A stretch of 64,000 nt of DNA from Paenibacillus foliorum (GCF_013141765.1 NZ_WHOD01000067.1:176496-240495); one strand, 5' to 3'. Shown: positions 37,544 to 46,553, counted from the stretch's first letter. Translations and numbers: made by a program. Notes: a model not told the origin generated them from the letters alone.

Positions 37544-38853
37544 GGAATCAGCATCCTCTGGTGCTAGAGTATTTGGATGAGGTTTGTCGGCAAATAAAAG
37601 CCAGGGAGCTTCGCAAGGAAATACGGCAGGAGTTGGAGGGACACCTGGAGGAGCTAATGTCGGAGAAGCGGGAGCAGGGGATGGATGAGAAAGCTGCTGC
37701 AGGCTTTGCTATTGAACAAATGGGGCAAGCCTCCGATGTCGCTGCAGGACTTAACCATGTACATAAACCAAGCATCCCATGGGGATTGCTCAGTTGGCTG
37801 ATGATATTAATAGCAGTTGCCTTAGTAACCATGTACGCCTTAGATCTAAGCTATACAGCGCAATCTACCTCTATGGGCAACGAACGTATGTTTTTTAGCA
37901 AAGCTATCTTTACTGGTATTGGATTGCTTATACTGTTTGTGCTGACAAGGATCGATTACCGCAAGCTATTGGGTTATTCCTCAATGTTATATGGTGGCAC
38001 TATCTTGCTTATGATTCTTGCCATCGGATGGGGTCCGCAGGTTAATGGTGGCAGCAGTTATTTGTCAATAGGTCCTTTCATTATCGATGTGGTTGGAACG
38101 AGCCCTTACTTGCTTCTAATAGCAGCGGCTGGAATGTTGAACCATATGGGAACGGGTAAAAAGGTTTTCATGCTGCAAATTATTTTGTTCATTCTAATAC
38201 CCGTATTGTTATATGTAAAAGCACCTGCAACTGCTGCGCTTTTTATGTATATTCCTGCTTATCTACTATTATTAATTGCATCAGGCCGCAATTGGCGGTT
38301 CATTGCACCGCAAGCATTTACTTTCCTTGCTATAGCAGTATGCTTTATCATTGTGCATCCATGGAGCAAGCAGCGTTTGAATGCTTTTCTCCACCGCCAA
38401 GAAGCTTCAGCGGATGCAGGCTGGGTGTACATACAAATCGATAATGCTATCCGTTCGGCGGGCTGGTGGGGACACGGCTTTGCTTCCTTTAACCAGAGGC
38501 TGCCCTATGCCTATTCGGATACCGTCTTCACCTATATTATTTACAGCCTAGGCTGGTTCGCCGGAGCTTTTGTATTGTTCAGTGCTTTATCGTTTGTAGT
38601 GCAGCTGGTAAGGATGACCTTACAAGTCAGGGATTCATACGGCAAAATGCTGGTCTGCGGCTTAGGCTTGCTATTCACCATTCAATTCGGTTGGAGCATC
38701 GGAATGTCCTTAGGAGTTCTGCCAATCGTTTCAATTGCGTTTCCATTTGTCAGCTATGGTGGCAGTCATCTGCTCATTCAGCTGGCGGCGGTTGGGATGA
38801 TCTGCAGTGTATACCAGCGCAAGGATATGATTCGCATAGTTCGAACGAAGTAA
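37540..38853 (+). CDS. SEDS-family (FtsW/RodA/SpoVE-like) protein with N-terminal HAAS-type domain
   Basis: The 437-residue protein has an N-terminal soluble helical domain (about 1-75, LRKEIRQELEGHLEELMSEKREQGM...EQMGQASDVAAGL) of HAAS/permease-prefix type. About ten membrane helices of the SEDS glycosyltransferase family follow. The catalytic-region aspartate is retained in YAYSDTVFTYI, and the family end motif LGVLPIVSIAFPFVSYGGSHLL is present. The usual GPxxxQPSE block is altered to GPFIIDVVGTSPYL, and no class B PBP gene is adjacent. It may therefore be a specialised or regulatory SEDS paralogue. It is translationally coupled to padR. Lipid II polymerase activity is not assured. Confidence 0.82.
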   Translation: MRNQHPLVLEYLDEVCRQIKARELRKEIRQELEGHLEELMSEKREQGMDEKAAAGFAIEQMGQASDVAAGLNHVHKPSIPWGLLSWLMILIAVALVTMYALDLSYTAQSTSMGNERMFFSKAIFTGIGLLILFVLTRIDYRKLLGYSSMLYGGTILLMILAIGWGPQVNGGSSYLSIGPFIIDVVGTSPYLLLIAAAGMLNHMGTGKKVFMLQIILFILIPVLLYVKAPATAALFMYIPAYLLLLIASGRNWRFIAPQAFTFLAIAVCFIIVHPWSKQRLNAFLHRQEASADAGWVYIQIDNAIRSAGWWGHGFASFNQRLPYAYSDTVFTYIIYSLGWFAGAFVLFSALSFVVQLVRMTLQVRDSYGKMLVCGLGLLFTIQFGWSIGMSLGVLPIVSIAFPFVSYGGSHLLIQLAAVGMICSVYQRKDMIRIVRTK

Positions 38854-38981
38854 GTGGGCATTTTGAAATGTTACTTTTAATATATAAAATAGGTCCTTTA
38901 TGCCTAATTATCGTATGTTTTGTAAGGTTTTTGTAAGGGGGCATGTAGTAATATAAATCAGTAAAACTCTTGGGAGCGATC

Positions 38982-39032
38982 ATGGAGGTTTCTTCTCTAT
39001 GTTGTTTTTGCAGGGGGGTTTATGTTCATTGA
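38982..39032 (+). CDS. Possible 16-residue leader peptide before second SLH protein
   Basis: ATG 38982 is preceded by TTGGGAGCGATC and encodes MEVSSLCCFCRGVYVH, ending TGA at 39030-39032. That is 24 bases before the SLH start. Its 5' part forms the anti-Shine-Dalgarno strand of the leader hairpin, so ribosomes translating it would open that structure. Too short for independent support; read as a regulatory uORF candidate. Confidence 0.35.
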   Translation: MEVSSLCCFCRGVYVH

Positions 39033-39056
39033 TAAGTATATAGAGGAGGAGAAACC
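38987..39056 (+). promoter_or_regulatory. Leader hairpin masking the SLH gene ribosome site
   Basis: Bases 38987-38998 can pair with 39045-39056 (12 bp, two G-U), covering the AGGAGGAG ribosome site of the second SLH gene. The loop of 46 bases contains a second purine-rich site (AGGGGGG). This suggests translational control of the surface protein. Pairing is computed by eye. Confidence 0.5.
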
Positions 39057-41957
39057 ATGTTGTCAAAAGAAGGCCGCAGTAAGATCAGCGCGGTTCTTAC
39101 TTTTGTGCTGCTATTTAGCATGCTTATGCCCGCTATGGCATTCGGCGCTACTGTAGTTCAATTGAAAGATATCGCAGATTCTTACGCACAAAAAGAAATT
39201 CAATCTTTGGTCGACGGAGGTATTATCAGCGGATATGAGGATGGATCTTTCCAACCGACTAAAGCGATGAGCCGTGCAGAGTTGGCTAAAATTATTGTGT
39301 TATCTCAAGGCTTGAAAGAAAATGCAGAAAAAGCGTCTGCGTTCACAGATGTGGATAAAAATAGCTGGTATAGAGGCTTTGTCGGAGCGTTGGTTGAATC
39401 CGGGATTACACAAGGAACTTCAACAACATCCTTCTCACCGGATGCGAAAGTGACGAGAGAAGAGCTAGTTGTTTTCTTTGTTCGCGCTTTGGGTCTTGAG
39501 GAAGGTGCCGGTAAATTAGCGGTTGATGCAAAATTGTCCGATTTGAAAGAAGTATCGAGTTGGGCACAAGCACATGTATCGTTAGCTTATAAAATCGGTT
39601 TCGTAAACGGGATCGAAAATAAGGACGGCACATTGAAATTCAGTCCAAAAGAAAGTGCTGAGAGGCAAGCTTTGGCTCGTTTAGCTTATGAGTTCAAAAC
39701 AAACAAGTCCAAATTTGTTGATAAAGCTAAAGAAATCGTCAAAGTTGATGCATTGCTAGAAGTTAGCTCAGTATCTGCTGTTAATAACACGATCGTAGAA
39801 ATCGCCTTTAATAAGGAAATTCCGTCACTTAATGCGTCGGATTTTACATTTGACAATGGTTTGTCAGTAACGGGTGCCACATACAAATCCGATAGCAAAT
39901 CCGTAGTCTTATTGACTACGAGTGTTCAAACGATCGATCAAGTGTACAAGCTTAGCTACAAAGGCAAAGACACAGGCAAGACCATCAAGGGAGTAGCCTT
40001 CATTGTTACTAGCGGCGGCGGTGCTGGCGGCAGTTCCCGTTCTGAGACTAGAACCACGGATCTGCAAAAGATCAACAGCGGTGGTGTTTTTGATAATCTG
40101 ACTATTACATCTGGAGGTCCTACTCCTATTGGACCCGCTAGCGGTACTACCAAGATTAACGGCACATTAACCTTAGACCCTGGTAAAGACGGCGAAATTT
40201 CGTTGCAAAACGTAGAAGCGGCTAATATCGTTGTAGCTTCAGGTAGCGAAAACTCGATCAAATTCCAAAAAACCAAAGTTAAAACGCTGAAAGTAGCAGC
40301 AAATGGTCAGACTAGCCAGGTTCGTATTTTGTCCCTATTGGGCACAGAAATAACGAATACGGATGTCCAGTCTCAAGTTATTTTAGAATCTGGTGCAGGA
40401 AGTCTTGGAAATATTAACATTGGTTCCGGCGCGTCAGGAAAAGGTATTGAGCTTAGAGGAACAATTACAGGTAATGTGTACGTTAATGCAGCTGGGGCAA
40501 CTATTACAATTGCGGCTCCAAAAGAGCTTAATGCAGCAGCAACTTCCATTGCGTCTCTTGAATTGGGAGCTAATGCAACAGTTACAGCAAATGAGAACAC
40601 TACATTGGGTTCTGTGAGTATTACGGGTCCAGGCACAAGTGTTACATTTGGCGGTACAGGTGAAATTAACTCGGTTACAGTTACTGAGGCTGCAATCGGA
40701 TCTACATTGAACCTTTCAGCAGGTTCAGATATTAGCAGCCTTGTATTACAAACGAATGTAACATTGACAGGTGATCCAGAAGCAATTGTTAAAATTAAGG
40801 ATCATATTATTGAAGACGGTGGTACAGCCGGTATATCCAAGGATAGTATTAAAAAGTTCGTTATGGATGCCATTGCAGCTATTCAAAGCTTCAGCGAATA
40901 TTCAGTAAGCAAAGAAGATGAGATAAAAGCAGTGGGTCAAAAAATTAAGAGTGCTAGAGATTTAGGTTTAGTGGATATGGATATTTCTAACTTAAACGTG
41001 TTCGATTCCTTGTACTCATTAATTTACTCCTTAAAATCATCTGTTGTTGCTGAACTAAATTCAGCAAAAGCAGTATTGGCAATCGGTTATGTTTCTGGTG
41101 ACTCCGCTTCGGGGGCGAAATCCAACCTTACTCTTCCAGAAACGGCCGGGAATGGTACATCCGTTGCGTGGGTTTCCTCCAATGTTGATGTAGTCAGCAA
41201 TAACGGTGTTGTTACTCGTCCGGCAGAAGGCAAGGGGAATGTAACGGTAACATTGACTGCAACGATTACGAAAAACGGATTGACTGTTACACAGGTATTT
41301 ACTGTTGTAATTACTGCACCAGGCAATACTGCAGGAACGCCAACTTTAGTATCACTGACAAGTGAGCCGAACAGTGTATCCCTCAGTACTTATGGCGCTA
41401 CAAAGCAGTTGGTGATTACTGCCAATTATTCAGACAATACTCAAGCAATCGTAAATAGTAATGAAGTAGGCTACAGCGGTAATAATCCGTTCGTAGCAAA
41501 AGTAAGCAGCAGTGGTGAAGTTTTAGCTGTTGCTAACGGGTCAACGGTTGTTACAGCTACTTACGGAGGACAGTTTGTAAATGTACCGATAACGGTTAAT
41601 GCGCCTGTGGGTTCCGTAACTAGCGTGACGTATGTTACTTATAATACTTCTAGTGTTACAAGCTCTGTGTACGCTGGACAAACAAATAATGGGCCCGGGA
41701 ACCCCCTTCATATTCCCGCAGAAAATGCTGGAAACTTCTTAATCATACAATTTAGCCATAGCTTAGCAGATGTTACTGATATGGTGCTGCGCACCAGCCC
41801 AATTGATTTAGATTTGGCATTCACGATTAGAGATGATACGTATCTTATAATTAAGTATTCGAGCACTTTACCTGTTGGAGCGCATACAATTGATATCAAC
41901 GGGATAAAGTCGGATAATAGTCCATTTTCCGTAGCTGTATACGTATACCAAGACTAG
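39057..41957 (+). CDS. Second SLH-domain surface protein
   Basis: The 966-residue secreted protein has a signal peptide ending near residue 30 (MPAMAFGA) and three SLH repeats at about 33-220 (MSRAELAKIIVLSQ, VTREELVVFFVRA and a divergent third, ESAERQALARLAYE). A beta-strand-rich central region with repeated short Ala/Thr/Gly motifs (about 335-585) follows, then an atypical Ig domain (about 665-760) and a BIG2-like domain (about 765-850, SLSTYGATKQLVITANYSDNTQ). No enzyme motif is seen. It shares layout but not length with the SLH protein at 32.4 kb. Start ATG is defined by TAGAGGAGGAGAAACC. A clear terminator follows, so it is monocistronic. Confidence 0.88.
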   Translation: MLSKEGRSKISAVLTFVLLFSMLMPAMAFGATVVQLKDIADSYAQKEIQSLVDGGIISGYEDGSFQPTKAMSRAELAKIIVLSQGLKENAEKASAFTDVDKNSWYRGFVGALVESGITQGTSTTSFSPDAKVTREELVVFFVRALGLEEGAGKLAVDAKLSDLKEVSSWAQAHVSLAYKIGFVNGIENKDGTLKFSPKESAERQALARLAYEFKTNKSKFVDKAKEIVKVDALLEVSSVSAVNNTIVEIAFNKEIPSLNASDFTFDNGLSVTGATYKSDSKSVVLLTTSVQTIDQVYKLSYKGKDTGKTIKGVAFIVTSGGGAGGSSRSETRTTDLQKINSGGVFDNLTITSGGPTPIGPASGTTKINGTLTLDPGKDGEISLQNVEAANIVVASGSENSIKFQKTKVKTLKVAANGQTSQVRILSLLGTEITNTDVQSQVILESGAGSLGNINIGSGASGKGIELRGTITGNVYVNAAGATITIAAPKELNAAATSIASLELGANATVTANENTTLGSVSITGPGTSVTFGGTGEINSVTVTEAAIGSTLNLSAGSDISSLVLQTNVTLTGDPEAIVKIKDHIIEDGGTAGISKDSIKKFVMDAIAAIQSFSEYSVSKEDEIKAVGQKIKSARDLGLVDMDISNLNVFDSLYSLIYSLKSSVVAELNSAKAVLAIGYVSGDSASGAKSNLTLPETAGNGTSVAWVSSNVDVVSNNGVVTRPAEGKGNVTVTLTATITKNGLTVTQVFTVVITAPGNTAGTPTLVSLTSEPNSVSLSTYGATKQLVITANYSDNTQAIVNSNEVGYSGNNPFVAKVSSSGEVLAVANGSTVVTATYGGQFVNVPITVNAPVGSVTSVTYVTYNTSSVTSSVYAGQTNNGPGNPLHIPAENAGNFLIIQFSHSLADVTDMVLRTSPIDLDLAFTIRDDTYLIIKYSSTLPVGAHTIDINGIKSDNSPFSVAVYVYQD

Positions 41958-41968
41958 TCTTATCCTCT

Positions 41969-41995
41969 GAGTCAACCTTCGGGTTGACTCCTTTT
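41969..41995 (+). terminator. Terminator after the second SLH gene
   Basis: GAGTCAACC, a TTCG tetraloop, GGTTGACTC and then CTTTT form a compact, very stable intrinsic terminator. Confidence 0.93.
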
Positions 41996-42054
41996 CTATT
42001 TAGAGCGAGAATAATGACAACACCATAGATTAAGCAAAAATAAAGGGTGATTGT

Positions 42055-43824
42055 GTGAAGCCTCTAGATTTCATTGATATTGAACAAAAGCACGACACTA
42101 ATTATGAAAACATGGTTTTCCATATAGAGTCTGTCATTATGGCTGGGAGTAAAGTGAGTGGGGATGAGCTTGCTCAAATTCCGGCGGCTATTGCACAAAA
42201 GTCACCCTTGCTATTGAAGTTGCAGGGGGAGCTGTTAATGCGCCGAGGAGCGCTGGTTGAAGCGAAAGAAGTGCTGCTGTCTGCTGTACAGGGCTTTGCG
42301 AGGCAAACCTTTCAGAGTCAGATGCTGGACGCGCTGGCTCAACTGGCGATGGTTAATTTGAGCTTGGCGGAATGGCAGGATGCGAAGACGATCCTTCGAT
42401 TTTTAAAGGAAGAATGGCTGAGAAAGGAATCCCCAACAAGCGGACGGGTACTGCAAGCATTGGCTTGGGGCAGTTATTTGCTGAATGAGGCTGGGCATGA
42501 GGAAACCTATTTCAGGGAGGCTTGGGAGCAATTTAAACAAGAGGGTGACAGCCAAGGGGTTGTTGACTTATGCTTGGACCTTCTTCTGTCTTGGAGATCC
42601 GAAATGAGCGAGCAGGAGCGCAGGAAGATCTACTACTATGCAGAACAGAAAATGAATCTCGATCCCTTATATCTTCCCGTTCATAACATGGCCTTAGGTC
42701 TACTAAGTGCTGACCAATTAAGGTGGGGAGATGCTACAGCGATTTTAGATGGTGTGGATACATCGCAAATGTCTTATTATCATGCTGTCCTTTGCTTAAT
42801 CCAGCGTTTTGAAGTCCGCATGAAGGCAAATTGGAAGGATGAACGTGCACTATGGGATGAGTTAAATCGTGCTCAGCTCACGTTTGGCTGCGATTTGAAT
42901 CTACAATTTCAGTTGGGCATGCTGCATTATACACAAGCTGAAAGCAGGGGGCAAGCAGAGCTTGCTGAGGCTGTGCTTTATAAATTGATGGCATGGCAGG
43001 AGCTGACTCGAAGCCCCAACCAGGCTGAATGGCTGAAGCAGATCCACATGAAAAGGGAAGCGCACAATGTAGCGAATGAGCAAAGGGATGGATGGGAAAT
43101 ACGCTGCTTTGGGAATATGACATTTACTCGTGTGGGCGTTGAGTTTAAGGGTTTGAAATGGAAAAGGAAAAAGTCACTGGAGCTGTTCCTCTATCTGCTC
43201 ATCCAACCTGACTACTCAGCTCCCAAGGAGCATATTATGGAAATGCTGCTGGGACAAGGGTATGCAGATAAAATGAATAACCAGCTGTATGTGATTCTGC
43301 ACCAGTTGAAGCAAACCCTTAAACAGGAATTACAAATTGACCCTGCTATTATCATTAAAGACGGAATTATCCGATTACATAAGGGACAGATAAAGTCTCT
43401 CGATTTAGAGCAATACCAGTCTTATATTCATGAAGGGGATCAGCACTGGAGCGAGAAGCCAGCTCTTGCTGTGAGCTATTATGAACAGGCTTATGTCATG
43501 TATGGGGAATTTATGTCGGAAATCCGATATCTAGATTGGGTAGATGCTTATAGAGAAACATTGCAGCATACTCAAGTAGTCATCATACGGAAATTGGCGT
43601 CTTATTATAAGGGTATCGGACAGCATGAACAGGCAGAGGTTTATTTCAACCGATGGCTTGAGCTTAATCCAACTGATGAGGAAGGCTTTCAAGAATATGT
43701 CGTGCATTTGATAGCTACGGGGCGTAAGCAAGAGGCTAAGCGTGTTCAGCGTAAATGGGATAAGCTAGTCAGTGAGGAGCAGGGAGCGACCGATTTTACT
43801 GAGCTGGAGGAGCGTTTTTTGTAA
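42055..43824 (+). CDS. BTAD-domain (SARP/AfsR-like) transcriptional regulator
   Basis: The 589-residue protein starts at GTG 42055 with AAAGGGTGATT upstream. The N-terminal 340 residues are helical and TPR-like. A winged-helix OmpR-type DNA-binding region lies at about 350-445 (WEIRCFGNMTFTRVG...KKSLELFLYLL...LYVILHQLKQTL), and a C-terminal bacterial transcriptional activator (BTAD) helical domain at about 460-585 ends with a TPR-like pair. The order is reversed from classic SARPs because the sensor-like TPR part comes first. No receiver or ATPase domain is present. It lies next to the second SLH gene and before a STAS gene. Targets are unknown; control of surface proteins is only a guess. 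Confidence 0.8.
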   Translation: MKPLDFIDIEQKHDTNYENMVFHIESVIMAGSKVSGDELAQIPAAIAQKSPLLLKLQGELLMRRGALVEAKEVLLSAVQGFARQTFQSQMLDALAQLAMVNLSLAEWQDAKTILRFLKEEWLRKESPTSGRVLQALAWGSYLLNEAGHEETYFREAWEQFKQEGDSQGVVDLCLDLLLSWRSEMSEQERRKIYYYAEQKMNLDPLYLPVHNMALGLLSADQLRWGDATAILDGVDTSQMSYYHAVLCLIQRFEVRMKANWKDERALWDELNRAQLTFGCDLNLQFQLGMLHYTQAESRGQAELAEAVLYKLMAWQELTRSPNQAEWLKQIHMKREAHNVANEQRDGWEIRCFGNMTFTRVGVEFKGLKWKRKKSLELFLYLLIQPDYSAPKEHIMEMLLGQGYADKMNNQLYVILHQLKQTLKQELQIDPAIIIKDGIIRLHKGQIKSLDLEQYQSYIHEGDQHWSEKPALAVSYYEQAYVMYGEFMSEIRYLDWVDAYRETLQHTQVVIIRKLASYYKGIGQHEQAEVYFNRWLELNPTDEEGFQEYVVHLIATGRKQEAKRVQRKWDKLVSEEQGATDFTELEERFL

Positions 43825-43892
43825 TAAGTGGATCTCATGATAAGGTTACCCTTTGATTCAATATGGCGTGAAAAAGGATGGTGTTTCGCAGA

Positions 43893-44258
43893 ATGAAGCC
43901 CTCTTTGATCAAAGAAGTGAGAGTTTCAGGCGGTGCTTTTATTATTGAACTACAAGGTGAATTCACGAAAGATGCGGAGCAGCCACTGATGAGCTTGCGG
44001 GATTGGAAGCAAGGCCTTGGTGAGAATGTCAGAGTGTTGATCTTTGATTTCCAACAGGTGTCTTCCATCAGCAGCAGGGGTATTACTCTATTAATGCGAA
44101 TCGCCTGTTGGGGGGCAGAGGGTAATTATCAAGCTTTTGGACATGGGGTTGCGGAGCATTACCAAAAGCTGTTTCGGCTGCTTGGATTAACGCAATTTAT
44201 GATGATTTACCCCGATGAGTATTCGATTTTGCAAAGGGTTGAGGGAGTGGCGGATTAA
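43893..44258 (+). CDS. STAS-domain protein (anti-sigma factor antagonist-like)
   Basis: The protein has about 121 residues from ATG 43893. ATG 43878 is a possible alternative, but its purine-rich AAAAGG touches the codon. The fold is STAS: GGAFIIELQGEFTKDAEQPL, VRVLIFDFQQVSSISSRGITLLMRIA, and a final helix (HYQKLFRLLGLTQFMMIY). The conserved loop keeps a serine at the position phosphorylated in SpoIIAA/RsbV (ISSRG against MDSSG), with the usual Asp replaced by Ser. No anti-sigma kinase is adjacent. It follows the BTAD regulator by 68 bases with no terminator between, so they may be co-transcribed. Confidence 0.8.
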   Translation: MKPSLIKEVRVSGGAFIIELQGEFTKDAEQPLMSLRDWKQGLGENVRVLIFDFQQVSSISSRGITLLMRIACWGAEGNYQAFGHGVAEHYQKLFRLLGLTQFMMIYPDEYSILQRVEGVAD

Positions 44259-44302
44259 ATTAAGATTAAGACTAACTAGAGGATAGGGCTAAGAGCTTAG
44301 AG

Positions 44303-44332
44303 GATGCTGCCGGAAAGGTAGCGTCTTTTTTT
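44303..44332 (+). terminator. Terminator after the STAS gene
   Basis: A 9 bp stem (GATGCTGCC with GGTAGCGTC, two G-U pairs) closes a five-base loop and is followed by TTTTTTT. Confidence 0.87.
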
Positions 44333-44508
44333 GTTGAGCAGCAGGGTAATGCTTGTTCACAATTCAGACACAAAACTTTAAGCTAATTTTCAGATTGGCT
44401 TAATCTTACATTATTGTTTCTCTTGTATATTTTGTGGGTGGTTAAGCTGCTATCAAAATGGACATGGCTTATAGTAGAACATTTTGTTTCGAATGGAGGT
44501 TGTAAGAC

Positions 44509-45693
44509 GTGCTTGAAGTAAAACAGGTTAGTAAATTGTACGAAAACCAAAGAGGGGTTCACAGCATCGACTTCTCCATGAAGCGTGGCGAGATTGTCGG
44601 ATTTCTGGGTCCTAACGGCGCGGGTAAAACAACTACGATGCGGATGATTACCGGTTATTTGAACCCGACCCATGGTTCTATTGCAATCGATGGGTTATCA
44701 ATGGCAGACCATCCAAAGAAAGCAAGGCAGAAGATCGGTTACTTGCCGGAGACACCTCCGCTGTACCCTGAAATGTCAGTGCAGTCCTATCTGCAGTTTA
44801 TCGCTGACTTGCGCGACATTCCGGCCAAGGAGCAGAAGCGTCGCATTGGCGAAGTTATCGAGCGGCTTGGTCTGCAAGGACGGGAGCGGCAAGTGATCCG
44901 CGGATTATCCAAAGGCTACAAGCAGCGGATGGGACTAGCGCAGGCCATCCTGCACAATCCCGATTTGCTAGTGCTCGACGAGCCGACCTCAGGTCTCGAT
45001 CCGAAGCAAATCATTGAAATTCGCCAGCTCATTCGCGAGCTGGGGGAGAACCATACGGTGCTGCTTAGCACGCATATTTTGCCCGAGATTAACACGTTGT
45101 GTAACCGCGTGTTAATTATCAATCAAGGGCGAATCGTGCTGGACGGGCATCCTGACCAGCTGGCGCAATCGATGGGCGAGACATTCGAGGTCTCGCTTGA
45201 GGTGAAAGGGCCGCGCGAGGCCATTTTGGCCGAGCTTCGCGGCCTGCCGCAGGTCGCCAGCGTGAAGCCGCTGGCGGAAGAGCCCGCTGCCGCTGCTGGC
45301 GCGGCAGCAAGTGCAACGGCTGCGCTTGCGCAGCAGCCGGAGCAAGACGCGCCCGAGCAAGGCGTGGGCGCGCAGGAGCAGGCCGAGCCTGCGGCGTGGC
45401 CTGCAGAGACCTTCACGGACGGCGCCGAGCCGCCGACCGTGAAGGTCCTCGTGTCCGCGGCGGATCGCGCGGACCTTCGCGAAGCGATCTTCTACCGCAT
45501 GGCCGAGCTGCGGTATCCGATCCTTGCGATGAAGAAGGAAAGCTTGAGTCTGGAAGACATCTTCCTCAAGCTGACCACGAACGAAACCATCGATGCTGGC
45601 ATCGGAAGCGGGGATTCCAGCTCGTCCGACGATTCTTCCCATTCGCCCGACTCAACAGATACCAATGACAAGGGGGTGAATCCACATGCGTAG
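44509..45693 (+). CDS. Gld-like ABC exporter ATP-binding protein
   Basis: The 394-residue ATPase starts at GTG 44509 with GGAGG upstream. Walker A GPNGAGKTT is at residues 34-42, the signature LSKGYKQRMGLAQA near 132-145, and Walker B LLVLDEPTSGLDP near 152-164. The C-terminal part has an unusual GC-rich insert at about 250-310 made mostly of Ala, Glu, Gln and Pro, then a conserved end with LSLEDIFLKLT and a Ser/Asp-rich tail. It resembles the ATPases of gliding-type (GldA) and NosF families. It overlaps the permease gene by eight bases. The substrate is unknown. Confidence 0.9.
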   Translation: MLEVKQVSKLYENQRGVHSIDFSMKRGEIVGFLGPNGAGKTTTMRMITGYLNPTHGSIAIDGLSMADHPKKARQKIGYLPETPPLYPEMSVQSYLQFIADLRDIPAKEQKRRIGEVIERLGLQGRERQVIRGLSKGYKQRMGLAQAILHNPDLLVLDEPTSGLDPKQIIEIRQLIRELGENHTVLLSTHILPEINTLCNRVLIINQGRIVLDGHPDQLAQSMGETFEVSLEVKGPREAILAELRGLPQVASVKPLAEEPAAAAGAAASATAALAQQPEQDAPEQGVGAQEQAEPAAWPAETFTDGAEPPTVKVLVSAADRADLREAIFYRMAELRYPILAMKKESLSLEDIFLKLTTNETIDAGIGSGDSSSSDDSSHSPDSTDTNDKGVNPHA

Positions 45694-46399
45694 AACCTGG
45701 GCCATTTGCAAAAAAGAGCTGCAAATGTACTTCTACTCACCGACCGCTTACGCGGCATTTGCTTTCTTTTTCCTAATATCGGGCTACTTTTTCAGCTCCT
45801 ATTTTCTGTACCCGCCCAATATCATTGATGTTCGGCCCATTGTGGGCAACGTAACCTTTGTGTTTTTGCTAATTATTCCGCTGCTGACTATGCGCCTGGT
45901 ATCCGACGAACTGCGTCAAGGGACCGATGAGCTGCTATTAACATCTCCAGTCAGTATCACCGAAATTATTGTTGGTAAATATTTGGCTGCGTTAGTCGTG
46001 CAATTCCTCCTCGTGGTAGGCTGCCTGCTGTATCCTTGGATTATGAGCTCCTATGGAACCTTGGATCAACCGGTGCTGTGGCTTTCTTACTTGAGTATGT
46101 TTTTAGTAGGGGCAGCTATGATGGCCGTCGGATTGTTCGCATCCTCGTTGTCCGCACACCAGATGGTGTCGGGGATTACAGCGTTTGCGATATTGTTGAT
46201 GTTCTGGACTATTGAGTGGTTAGGCGACAGTGTCGGCGGTAAAATCAAGGACTATCTAGGTACGTTCTCCCTTATTAGCCGAACCTCTGACTTACAAAAG
46301 GGTGTTCTGGATTTCTCCGACGTTCTGTTTTATGTGACCTTGACCATCGTGTTTATCATATTAAGCATACAAGTGCTCGAAAGAAAGCGCTGGAAATAA
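45686..46399 (+). CDS. Gld-like ABC transporter permease
   Basis: The 237-residue membrane protein has six predicted helices and belongs to the ABC-2 type (GldF-like) permeases: ICKKELQMYFYSPTAYAAFAFF at the N-terminus and RLVSDELRQGTDELLLTSPVS in the middle are typical. Its start overlaps the ATPase gene, showing coupling. The following two genes encode the auxiliary (GldG-like) and DUF4340 proteins that usually accompany this permease. In Bacteroidetes the set supports gliding. In Firmicutes its cargo is not established. Confidence 0.9.
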   Translation: MRRTWAICKKELQMYFYSPTAYAAFAFFFLISGYFFSSYFLYPPNIIDVRPIVGNVTFVFLLIIPLLTMRLVSDELRQGTDELLLTSPVSITEIIVGKYLAALVVQFLLVVGCLLYPWIMSSYGTLDQPVLWLSYLSMFLVGAAMMAVGLFASSLSAHQMVSGITAFAILLMFWTIEWLGDSVGGKIKDYLGTFSLISRTSDLQKGVLDFSDVLFYVTLTIVFIILSIQVLERKRWK

Positions 46400-46423
46400 G
46401 CAATCTAAGTTTTACGAGACATT

Positions 46424-46540
46424 ATGCTTTCGAAAAAGGTTTTGCCTACGCAAAACTCAGTACACGCTTTCGAAGTAAGCTTTGCGATGCAAAGCTCAGA
46501 CTATGCTTTCGAAGAAAGTTTTGCTTACGCAAAACTCTAA
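46424..46540 (+). repeat. Three tandem copies of a 39-40 base palindromic repeat
   Basis: Copies start at 46424, 46464 and 46503. Each begins with GCTTTCGAA (preceded by AT or AC) and contains a small hairpin: GTTTTGC/GCAAAAC in copies 1 and 3, GCTTTGC/GCAAAGC in copy 2. The copy 2 changes are compensatory, so the stem is preserved. They fill the gap between the permease and the auxiliary gene, with no stop-spanning frame. They probably shape the mRNA. Confidence 0.85.
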
Positions 46541-46553
46541 GGGGGAAAGGACA

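Noticed and set aside
46424..46540. Tandem repeats as a CRISPR array
   Set aside because: Units are adjacent without unique spacers, number only three, and no cas genes are present.
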